DNA of 8,371 nucleotides from an uncultured Clostridia bacterium. Lineage in GTDB: Bacteria > Bacillota > Clostridia > Oscillospirales > Ruminococcaceae. This document shows positions 1-5,231 of this stretch, in pieces. The notes beneath the pieces are model-generated. The model saw only the letters and a program-made list of their open reading frames with translations, was not told where the DNA came from and made no database searches. The position numbers and the translations under genes were made by a program. The DNA is taken from positions 1 through 8,371 of the forward strand of contig CAMWRN010000095.1 in NCBI GenBank assembly GCA_947176675.1. Direction: 5' to 3'. Position 1 is the first letter of the stretch; each line of letters starts with the position of its first letter.

Positions 1-14
1 CATATGTACAATAG

Positions 15-23
15 TGGTATAAT
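15..23 (+). promoter_or_regulatory. Extended -10 promoter of the GGDEF gene
   Basis: TATAAT at 18-23 is preceded by TG at 15-16 with one base between, which is the extended -10 form TGnTATAAT. The expected -35 lies at or beyond the left edge of the window and cannot be judged. Transcription would start near 30, leaving a leader of about 100 nt before the ATG at 134. Confidence 0.6.
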
Positions 24-73
24 TATTTAAGAAAAATTAAAATGGGTAATATGGTTTCTTGATCTTTGAACTC

Positions 74-110
74 GGCAGGTTTAGCTGCCCGCTTTTGCGG
101 ATACCGCAAA
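74..110 (+). promoter_or_regulatory. Structured 5' leader with two hairpins
   Basis: Two hairpins lie in the leader of the diguanylate cyclase gene. The first pairs GGCAG (74-78) with CTGCC (85-89) around a 6-nt loop. The second pairs TTTGCGG (94-100) with CCGCAAA (104-110) around ATA. The ribosome binding site AAAGGGA (117-123) follows almost directly. No T-run follows, so these are not simple terminators. A role in translation control is inference. The CCGCAAAGC string faintly recalls the GCAAAGC of c-di-GMP-I (GEMM) riboswitches, but the rest of that consensus is missing. Confidence 0.4.
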
Positions 111-133
111 GCTCGGAAAGGGATGGTCATAAA

Positions 134-2077
134 ATGAAAAATAACGGCGTTGTGGCTCTTGTCTCATGTGGGACAGACGGTTTTTACAACAATCCTTTTG
201 TGCAAAGCTTTGTAGATAACTGCGCCGAGCTGGGTCTGCGCGTGCTTTGGTTTCAGTCCCTGTCAAGCAAATACGACGGAGACGCTTATGACTCGGGCGA
301 ATTAAATATATTCAATCTGATAAATTTTGAGGTTATTGACGCCATTGTGCTTATGTCTCTTACTTTAGTTGGCAAGGGTTCTCTCACAGAGGATATTGTT
401 GCTAAAGCTCATGAATACGGCGTTCCTGTTATTTCGGTAGATGGAGAGATAGAATCAGCTTATTCGATATCGCAGGGCTACGAGGAAGCGTTGGAGGAGG
501 TTATACGCCACGTTATCACGGAGCACGGTGCAAAGGATATAAAGTTTCTCGGATCTATGAAAGGGAACGATGTTTCTGACGCCCGCGAGGAGGTATTCCG
601 CAGCGTTATGGCGGAGTACGGTCTCAAAGTTACCGAGGACAGCGTTGATTACGGCTATTTCTGGTGGGCTGCTGCTGCGGAAGCAGTGCAGAGACATTAC
701 GATAAATTTCATTCCATGCCTGAAGCTTTTATTTGTGCCAACGACTCAATGGCTGTGGGCGTGTGTTCAAAGCTGAACGAGCTTGGCTATCTTGTACCAG
801 ACGATGTTATCGTTACGGGAATGGACGGTATTCCTGAGGGGAATACTCATTTTCCGTCACTGACCACGCTTAAAAGGAATATGACAGAAACGGGCAAGGT
901 TACTGCTCAGCGTATTCTTCAGATCATAAACGGAGAAATTCCTCCTGCAGGATACGAGACTATTGACGGAACTATCCTGTACCGCGAATCCTGCGGCTGT
1001 GAGGCGGCAAGACTTTCGACGGAGGATAACCGTCTCAAGCACGATCTTTACGACCAGATCGACCTGTGGAACGGTTTTTCCGACTCGATCGTACAGATGT
1101 CAGAAGCGGCTACTGGAAGCTATTCCTTTGACGAGACTTTGGAAAAGGTCAAGCCTTTCCTGAAAGATATGTGGACAAAAGAGTGTTGGCTGTGCATCTG
1201 CGACAATTTTGTGACAAGCGTTGAAAGGCTTGAGGACGTGTATCAGTCCTACGATATGTACCAGCGAAACGGTTACAGCGATAGGATAGAGTATGTTCTT
1301 CACGGAATCGACGATAAATTTTACGACTTTCTTGAACCGTTCAATACCGATGAGCTGCTTCCGGATTTTGACGGACTTATGGAAAAATATAATAATATCA
1401 TGTTCCTTCCTCTCCATTTTCAGGATAGAGCTATCGGATATGTGGCTATGGAGTTCCGTTTTGTAGACAGAAACTTTCATTTGCTTCATTCGCTGATAAC
1501 AAACATCAGCAGAGTGCTTGAAAATGCCCGTATCCAGTCCGAGCTTAAAGCTGTGGTGGGCAGACTGGAGGATATGTACATACGGGATTCCATGACGAAT
1601 CTGTATAACCGACGCGGATTTTATCAGTTTACTTCTAAGCTGTACGACAAGTGCATCGCTGAGGGCAAAGGCTTTATGATCGTTTCGATCGATTTGGATA
1701 ATCTGAAGGGAATAAACGATACTTACGGTCATCATGAGGGAGACAATGCCATCACGACGATTGCAAAGGCTCTCAGCGCGGCTGCGGGAGCAAACGATAT
1801 TGTTGCACGCTTCGGCGGAGACGAATATATCGCTTCGGGTATATGTCTGTCCGACGATTATGCCGAAAATTTTTTGGAACGCTTCAAGGCGTATTTGGAC
1901 GACTATAACGCGACCTCCGGAAAACCTTATCCCATTGAGGCAAGCTGCGGCACATGTTCGCTTTCTCCCGCTTCGGAGAAATCTATCGACGAATTTATCA
2001 AAGCGGCAGATGAGCTTATGTACGAACAGAAAGCTATCCACCGCAAGCACCGCGGATATTCCAGAGAAAGAATGTAG
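134..2077 (+). CDS. Diguanylate cyclase with LacI/RbsB-type sensor domain
   Basis: This 647-residue protein probably makes c-di-GMP from two GTP in response to a small ligand. Residues 1 to about 285 resemble the ligand-binding half of LacI/RbsB-type proteins (VVALVSCGTDGFYNNPFVQ, PEAFICANDSMAVGV, DDVIVTGMDG, PSLTTL), with no DNA-binding HTH and no signal peptide, so it is likely cytoplasmic. An ESCGC motif (285-289) ends this part. Residues 330-465 form a GAF-like linker region (weak call), followed by a helical stretch. The GGDEF domain covers about 480-640, with DSMTNLYNRRGF, DLDNLKGINDTYGHHEGDN and an intact active site GGDEY at 561-565. The inhibitory I-site is absent: where RxxD is expected five residues upstream, the sequence is GAND. 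The ATG at 134 is chosen because AAAGGGA lies 10 nt upstream. An in-frame TTG at 59 would add 25 residues but has no good ribosome binding site and its codons overlap the leader hairpins. The gene appears to be transcribed alone. Confidence 0.9.
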   Translation: MKNNGVVALVSCGTDGFYNNPFVQSFVDNCAELGLRVLWFQSLSSKYDGDAYDSGELNIFNLINFEVIDAIVLMSLTLVGKGSLTEDIVAKAHEYGVPVISVDGEIESAYSISQGYEEALEEVIRHVITEHGAKDIKFLGSMKGNDVSDAREEVFRSVMAEYGLKVTEDSVDYGYFWWAAAAEAVQRHYDKFHSMPEAFICANDSMAVGVCSKLNELGYLVPDDVIVTGMDGIPEGNTHFPSLTTLKRNMTETGKVTAQRILQIINGEIPPAGYETIDGTILYRESCGCEAARLSTEDNRLKHDLYDQIDLWNGFSDSIVQMSEAATGSYSFDETLEKVKPFLKDMWTKECWLCICDNFVTSVERLEDVYQSYDMYQRNGYSDRIEYVLHGIDDKFYDFLEPFNTDELLPDFDGLMEKYNNIMFLPLHFQDRAIGYVAMEFRFVDRNFHLLHSLITNISRVLENARIQSELKAVVGRLEDMYIRDSMTNLYNRRGFYQFTSKLYDKCIAEGKGFMIVSIDLDNLKGINDTYGHHEGDNAITTIAKALSAAAGANDIVARFGGDEYIASGICLSDDYAENFLERFKAYLDDYNATSGKPYPIEASCGTCSLSPASEKSIDEFIKAADELMYEQKAIHRKHRGYSRERM

Positions 2078-2124
2078 CAAATATCGGAGAGAATAGTTTA
2101 GGCTGTCCGTGTTTATGAAAAAAG

Positions 2125-2164
2125 ATCCCCTTGCTTTGCCAAAATAAAGCAAGGGGATTTCCTA
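2125..2164 (+). terminator. Intrinsic terminator after the GGDEF gene
   Basis: A perfect 13-bp stem pairs ATCCCCTTGCTTT (2125-2137) with AAAGCAAGGGGAT (2146-2158) around an 8-nt loop, then TTTCCTATTCT. An A-run lies left of the stem (2118-2123), so the structure could also act on the minus strand. It sits 47 nt after the stop codon of the diguanylate cyclase. Confidence 0.85.
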
Positions 2165-2345
2165 TTCTCACTCTCTGACGGATGTCTGCGGTGGTAAAAA
2201 AGTCGGTAAACGTGCATCAGTAGAATTATTGTCAGAAACGTATTTTAACGCTATTCTTGAGAGATTTTCCGACTGCGAAGCTTTATTCGATTTTATGTTT
2301 AACGTTCCAAAATCGATTGACTTAATGTTAAGCTATTTTAATTCA
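2160..2345 (+). pseudogene. Possible coding remnant of unknown family
   Basis: This stretch between two hairpins contains no recognised gene. One plus-strand frame stays open and reads in a protein-like way for about 60 residues (for example LTDVCGGKKVGKRASVELL, then FNAILERFSDCEALFDFMF). A TTG at 2229 could start it, but no ribosome binding site is present. After about 2345 the same frame runs through a terminator-like hairpin and becomes very AT-rich with low-complexity residues. This may be the 3' end of a lost gene or chance. I recognise no family. Confidence 0.2.
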
Positions 2346-2393
2346 AAAATCCCGTTCTTTTTACCGTTTATCGGTAAATTGATACGGGTTTTT
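2346..2393 (+). terminator. Terminator-like nested hairpin
   Basis: An outer stem pairs CCCGT (2351-2355) with ACGGG (2384-2388), extended beyond one mismatch by AAAA (2346-2349) and TTTT (2390-2393). An inner stem pairs TTTACCG (2360-2366) with CGGTAAA (2372-2378). The 3' side runs into TTTTTGTGTTTTG. This fits an intrinsic terminator on the plus strand, although no intact gene ends just before it, which is one reason to suspect a decayed gene upstream. From here to 2518 the sequence is AT-rich and I see no gene, only the small inverted repeat ACACT-AA-AGTGT at 2428-2439. Confidence 0.55.
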
Positions 2394-2518
2394 GTGTTTT
2401 GCTTGTCAAATAACATGTGTAAGATACACACTAAAGTGTACATTCTTATTTTTGATATAGAAATTTATGTGTATTTTGAGAGTATAATTTTGTGTAACAT
2501 TCACAAACATATAAATTT

Positions 2519-2581
2519 TGCAAAGTATACTTGACAAAAAATGCAAAGCGTGCTATACTAAAAATGCAAAGCAAACTATAC
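2519..2581 (+). repeat. Three 23-bp-spaced direct repeats, candidate operator
   Basis: TGCAAAG occurs at 2519, 2542 and 2565, exactly 23 bp apart each time. In the last two copies it is followed by a shared layout, TGCAAAGCnnnCTATAC (2542-2558 and 2565-2581). The first copy is more compact, with TATAC joined directly to TGCAAAG, and it contains the perfect palindrome AAGTATACTT (2523-2532). The repeats cover the -35, the spacer, the -10 and the start of transcription for the downstream regulator operon, as expected for an autoregulatory operator. Binding by the 69-aa regulator is inference. Confidence 0.6.
2531..2559 (+). promoter_or_regulatory. Near-consensus sigma-A promoter of the regulator operon
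   Basis: TTGACA (2531-2536) and TATACT (2554-2559) are separated by 17 bp, and TG at 2551-2552 makes the -10 extended. Transcription is expected near 2566. The promoter is strong and lies wholly inside the 23-bp repeat block, so it probably needs repression. Confidence 0.85.
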
Positions 2582-2600
2582 AAAAAGGCGGAGGTGTACC

Positions 2601-2810
2601 TTGAAAACCAGAATACAGGAGCTGCGCAAGGAACGTAAGATATCACAGGAGGAGCTTGCTCTGGCAGTTGGAGTCACAAGGCAAACCATAACTTCGCTTG
2701 AATGTGAAAAATACACGGCTTCCCTTGTGCTTGCCTACAAGCTTGCAAAATATTTCGGAATGACCATTGAGGAAATTTTTGATTTTTCGGAGGTTGATAA
2801 TGATGACTAA
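2601..2810 (+). CDS. Xre/Cro-type HTH transcriptional regulator, 69 aa
   Basis: This is a small cytoplasmic DNA-binding protein of the Xre/Cro-CI type, consisting of little more than the HTH domain. Residues 15-37 hold the HTH (SQEELALAVGVTRQTITSLE), with TRQTITSLE as the recognition helix, followed by the usual YKLAKYFGMTIEEIFDF ending. The length is typical for stand-alone regulators of this type. The start is TTG at 2601, with GGAGGTG at 2590-2596 correctly spaced, and the family normally begins with MK(T/N)RI as here. It leads a four-gene operon, and its last codons contain the ribosome binding site and start of the next gene. Repression or activation of its own promoter through the repeats at 2519-2581 is likely but inferred. 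Confidence 0.9.
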   Translation: MKTRIQELRKERKISQEELALAVGVTRQTITSLECEKYTASLVLAYKLAKYFGMTIEEIFDFSEVDNDD

Positions 2811-3048
2811 AGCTAAATGCTTCGTGGAAAGAAATTACCAAAAGCGCGGGTTCAAGCTCGCAATGCAAACAATACTTTTATTATGGTGCGCGGCTATGTT
2901 TATTGCACACGGGGACTTTGATTTCCCCAAAGCCGCAGACAATGCGCTGAATTTCGTGCAGGGATTTTCTGCAAGTCTGTGGATAGCGTGGACGGCGTTC
3001 TGCATGGTCAGAAAGGAAAGTCCCATTGCGGGCAGGAGGGAGAAATAA
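2800..3048 (+). CDS. Small two-helix membrane protein, 82 aa
   Basis: I do not recognise a named family. The product has two predicted membrane helices, about residues 18-37 (FKLAMQTILLLWCAAMFIAH) and 51-71 (FVQGFSASLWIAWTAFCMV region), with basic residues at both ends, so both termini are probably cytoplasmic. The start is ATG at 2800 (or 2803) with GGAGG at 2789-2793. The gene overlaps the regulator by 11 nt, suggesting translational coupling, and its stop overlaps the next start as TAATG. The VQGFSAS stretch lines up with SNGFGTG and TRGFGIG in the two following proteins, so this may be a shortened paralogue that lacks their DER motif and last two helices. Confidence 0.8.
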   Translation: MMTKAKCFVERNYQKRGFKLAMQTILLLWCAAMFIAHGDFDFPKAADNALNFVQGFSASLWIAWTAFCMVRKESPIAGRREK

Positions 3049-3500
3049 TGGAAGAATTCAGAAAGCAAGTCCAAAAAACTCTTAATATTTACCGAGCCGT
3101 TCTTATGGCCGCAATTGTAATATTGGTGGTTTTAAATGTTATTGAAATGTCTGCCATATTAGGTGAAGAAAGCACAAACGACCTCAGTAACGGCTTTGGC
3201 ACTGGTGTGTGCGCGTCTGTAATAACCTTGATGATAATAAACGTTTGCAGATACAGCGCCGCTCTTAAAAACGACGAAAAGCTCAAAAAGCTTTATATTT
3301 TGGAGACCGACGAGCGGGAGCGGCTTATTTACGAAAAAACAAACTCGTCATCGTTAAGGGCAGTGATTATTCTTTTGGGACTTGCCGCGATGGTTGCCTC
3401 ATTTTTCTCAAAGCCGATATTCTACACTATTATTGCAATAATTATTGCGATCGCGTTTGTTCAAGTCGTATTTAAATTATATTACCGCAGAAAATTTTGA
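3048..3500 (+). CDS. Four-helix membrane protein, paralogue A, 150 aa
   Basis: This is a membrane protein of unknown function with four predicted helices, about residues 16-35, 52-70, 104-121 and 124-142. A cytoplasmic loop between helices 2 and 3 carries a conserved patch (KLKKLYILETDERERLI, 78-94) followed by YEKT. The C terminus is FKLYYRRKF. The start is ATG at 3048, sharing one base with the upstream stop and preceded by AGGAGGG at 3034-3040. An upstream in-frame ATG at 2979 lies inside the previous gene and has no ribosome binding site. The downstream protein shares the same layout and motifs, so the pair is a tandem duplication. A DERxxLI motif also occurs in some small clostridial membrane proteins found next to Xre regulators (recalled from general knowledge, unverified). 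Signal relay to the regulator, or an immunity role, is only a hypothesis. Confidence 0.85.
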   Translation: MEEFRKQVQKTLNIYRAVLMAAIVILVVLNVIEMSAILGEESTNDLSNGFGTGVCASVITLMIINVCRYSAALKNDEKLKKLYILETDERERLIYEKTNSSSLRAVIILLGLAAMVASFFSKPIFYTIIAIIIAIAFVQVVFKLYYRRKF

Positions 3501-3512
3501 TGGAGGGCAGCT

Positions 3513-3944
3513 ATGGAAAAATTCAAGAAAGACCTTGTCGCAAAAATGTTTTTAACTATCTCGGCAGTAGCCCTGCTGAACGCAGTATATTGGACTTTTT
3601 CGGCATTCAGTGAAAATGAAAGCGGCTTCACACGGGGTTTCGGCATAGGTATGTGCTTGTTTCTGCTGGGATATGCGTTCTTTCAGGCATTTCGGCTCTA
3701 TATGCTCAGGCTTGACGAAAAAAAGCTTGAGGAACTGTACAGAAAGTCCACGGACGAAAGGCAGCTTCTTATCTGCGAAAAAACTGCAAGCGGCAGCTTT
3801 ACCGCAGCAGCTTACATTATTTGTCTCGGAGCGATCATTTCCTCGTTTTTCTCGCAGGCGGCAACTATTATACTTGCGGGGGTCCTTGCAGTTATGGCAA
3901 TATGCAGACTTTGCTTCAAATTTTACTATGAACGCAAATATTGA
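3513..3944 (+). CDS. Four-helix membrane protein, paralogue B, 143 aa
   Basis: This is the second copy of the duplicated membrane protein. Four helices are predicted at about residues 13-32, 43-63, 97-114 and 116-134. The loop motif KLEELYRKSTDERQLLI (71-87) followed by CEKT matches its neighbour in position. Both proteins also share GFGxG at the start of helix 2, SFF in helix 3, and an FKxYYxRK ending. The start is ATG at 3513, with GGAGGG at 3502-3507 and a 12-nt gap from the previous stop. It is the last gene of the operon. No terminator follows, and a minus-strand regulator ends 8 nt downstream. Divergence between the copies is high outside the motifs, so the duplication is not recent. 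Confidence 0.85.
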   Translation: MEKFKKDLVAKMFLTISAVALLNAVYWTFSAFSENESGFTRGFGIGMCLFLLGYAFFQAFRLYMLRLDEKKLEELYRKSTDERQLLICEKTASGSFTAAAYIICLGAIISSFFSQAATIILAGVLAVMAICRLCFKFYYERKY

Positions 3945-3952
3945 CGGTTTGG

Positions 3953-4204
3953 TCAGTCCCTGAAAATCAGCAGCTTGTACGGCTCGGTGCCAAGGGCGGC
4001 GGCAATGTTGAATATCACCTCAAGAGAAACGTTATGGACGATATTGGCGGCTTCTATGGCGCTGATATGTGAACGGCTTATCCCTGCCACTTCCGCAAGC
4101 TCTTCCTGGGTAAAGCCTTGCAGTTTTCGGTAGTAGGCGATGTTCAGTCCAAGCTGAATGTATTTGTATTCGTTCTGCTTAGAGATTTTTGTGGATCTTG
4201 ACAT
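3953..4204 (-). CDS. Xre/Cro-type HTH regulator, 83 aa
   Basis: This is a second small DNA-binding regulator, unrelated in detail to the one at 2601. A short charged N-terminal arm (MSRSTKISKQNEYK) precedes an HTH domain at about residues 16-70: LGLNIAYYRKLQGFTQEELA, then EVAGISRSHISAIEA, with ISRSHISAIE as the recognition helix. The C terminus (PYKLLIFRD) is typical of single-domain Xre proteins. The ATG at 4204 is preferred: AAAGGG ends 8 nt upstream. A GTG at 4213 in the same frame would have that ribosome binding site pressed directly against it. The gene converges on the membrane-protein operon with only 8 nt between stops, so antisense overlap of transcripts is likely. Its promoter must lie in the palindrome-rich region shared with the exporter operon. 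Confidence 0.88.
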   Translation of the reverse strand: MSRSTKISKQNEYKYIQLGLNIAYYRKLQGFTQEELAEVAGISRSHISAIEAANIVHNVSLEVIFNIAAALGTEPYKLLIFRD

Positions 4205-4275
4205 TTTCCTCACCCTTTCTCTAAGTAATTTTATCAGATTTTAATAAGGTTATACACTTTTTAATACTATACTAT

Positions 4276-4359
4276 TGCTTTTTATTAAAAAGCATGATAT
4301 TATTATAAAAAAGTGAAAGCACTTTGACGGCATACATTATGTATTTTGAAATGTCGTCA
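4276..4359. promoter_or_regulatory. Cluster of palindromes between divergent genes
   Basis: The 280-nt region between the minus-strand regulator and the exporter operon holds no gene but several inverted repeats. TGCTTTTT and AAAAAGCA flank ATT at 4276-4294. AAAGTG and CACTTT flank AAAG at 4310-4325. ATACAT and ATGTAT flank T at 4332-4344, nested inside TGACGGCAT (4325-4333) and ATGTCGTCA (4351-4359), which pair except for one G-T. They lie upstream of the exporter promoter and upstream of the regulator start, so they are candidate binding sites for regulators. Which protein binds is unknown, and AT-rich sequence makes some chance palindromes expected. Confidence 0.35.
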
Positions 4360-4409
4360 TCATACAAAATAAGCTTATCGCATAACTGTTTATTGTACAT
4401 TATAGTCAA

Positions 4410-4438
4410 TTGACAAAACCAAAAATTTGTAGTATGAT
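4410..4438 (+). promoter_or_regulatory. Consensus-like sigma-A promoter of the exporter operon
   Basis: TTGACA (4410-4415) and TATGAT (4433-4438) have a 17-bp spacer. The -35 lies in a perfect 10-bp palindrome, GTCAATTGAC (4405-4414). Transcription should start near 4445, giving a leader of about 40 nt. Confidence 0.8.
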
Positions 4439-4453
4439 TGTATTAGTTCTATA

Positions 4454-4467
4454 GTACACATTTGTAC
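4454..4467. promoter_or_regulatory. Inverted repeat GTACA-N4-TGTAC, candidate operator
   Basis: A perfect inverted repeat with 5-bp arms around CATT sits just downstream of the predicted transcription start and before the ribosome binding site AAAGGAAG (4470-4477). This is a classic place for a repressor of an inducible exporter. GntR/YtrA-type regulators of ABC exporters use GTAC-containing palindromes, but no such regulator is in the window, so the binding protein is unknown. Confidence 0.4.
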
Positions 4468-4484
4468 GGAAAGGAAGTTTTCAT

Positions 4485-5231
4485 ATGGCAGCAGTTCTTG
4501 AGGTCAAGGGGCTTTCAAAAAAATACCCCAAGAAAGACGTTTTCGCAGCCGACGGGGTAAGCTTCACCGTTGACGAGGGCGAGATATTTGCCCTGATAGG
4601 TCCTAACGGAGCGGGCAAAACGACCACTATACGAATGATATCCACTCTTATCCAGCCTACTGAGGGAGACGCGACGGTTGCAGGTCACAGCATTGTAAAG
4701 GAACCCGACAAGGTGCGTGAGAACATCACCTACCTCCCTGATGAGGCGGGAGCATACAAAACCATGACAGGAAACAATTATTTGGAATTCATGGCGTCAC
4801 TTTTCGCAAAAGACAAAGATACTCTGGAAAAATATATTGCACGCGGCAAGGCCATATGCGGTCTGGGCGACAGACTTGAAGAAAAAATCGGCGGTTACTC
4901 CCGCGGTATGATAAGAAAGCTTCTGCTTGCAAGAGCGGTCATGACCGAACCCAAGCTTGCCATAATGGACGAGGCTACCTCCGGTCTGGACGTTATCAAC
5001 GCTCTTGAAATACGCAAGATGATAAAAAATCTCGCCAAGGAGCAGCATATGGCGTTCCTGCTGTCCTCCCACAATATGCTGGAGATCGAGTACGTTTCCG
5101 ACCGTGTGGGAATTATGACAGGCGGAAAGCTTATGGTAGTGGGAGCGATCGACGATTTAAAGGAACGGTACGAAGCCGCTAACCTTGAAGAAGTTTTTGA
5201 AAGGGTGGTGAAGGACAATGAAGTTCGGTAA
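4485..5231 (+). CDS. ABC transporter ATP-binding protein (ABC-2 exporter type)
   Basis: This 248-residue protein is the cytoplasmic ATPase of an exporter of the NatA/drug-resistance class, powering the permease encoded next. Walker A is GPNGAGKTT (39-47), the signature is YSRGM (138-142), Walker B with catalytic Glu is LAIMDEATSGLD (158-169), and the H-loop His is at 196 (LLSSH). Two positions depart from textbook ABC proteins. The Q-loop reads YLPDEAG (83-89), with Asp where Gln is usual, and the signature has SRGM rather than SGGQ. Both types of change are known in this ABC-2 subclass and need not abolish activity. The ATG at 4485 has AAAGGAAG 7 nt upstream. The gene overlaps the permease gene by 14 nt, indicating coupled translation. 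The substrate cannot be inferred; sodium, antibiotics or peptides are all possible for the class. Confidence 0.93.
   Translation: MAAVLEVKGLSKKYPKKDVFAADGVSFTVDEGEIFALIGPNGAGKTTTIRMISTLIQPTEGDATVAGHSIVKEPDKVRENITYLPDEAGAYKTMTGNNYLEFMASLFAKDKDTLEKYIARGKAICGLGDRLEEKIGGYSRGMIRKLLLARAVMTEPKLAIMDEATSGLDVINALEIRKMIKNLAKEQHMAFLLSSHNMLEIEYVSDRVGIMTGGKLMVVGAIDDLKERYEAANLEEVFERVVKDNEVR

Noticed and set aside
59..133. Upstream TTG start adding 25 residues to the diguanylate cyclase
   Set aside because: No ribosome binding site precedes it, the added residues fall on the leader hairpins, and the ATG at 134 has a proper site and starts at the usual first beta-strand of the sensor domain.
24..133. c-di-GMP-I (GEMM) riboswitch upstream of the c-di-GMP synthase
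   Set aside because: Only a GCAAAGC-like string is present. The paired GGCAAACC-type segment and the second helix of the consensus are not found, so the leader is reported only as structured.
1100..2152. Long minus-strand open reading frame opposite the GGDEF gene
   Set aside because: The plus-strand frame has recognisable sensor and GGDEF domains. The antisense frame shows no family motif, would run through the terminator hairpin, and is explained by codon bias of the real gene.
2519..2581. CRISPR-like or plasmid iteron array
   Set aside because: There are only three short copies, with no true spacers, and they coincide with a promoter; no replication or Cas gene is nearby. Operator repeats fit better.
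2446..2646. Minus-strand reading frame across the regulator promoter
   Set aside because: It covers an AT-rich promoter and the start of the HTH gene, has low-complexity composition and no ribosome binding site or family signal.
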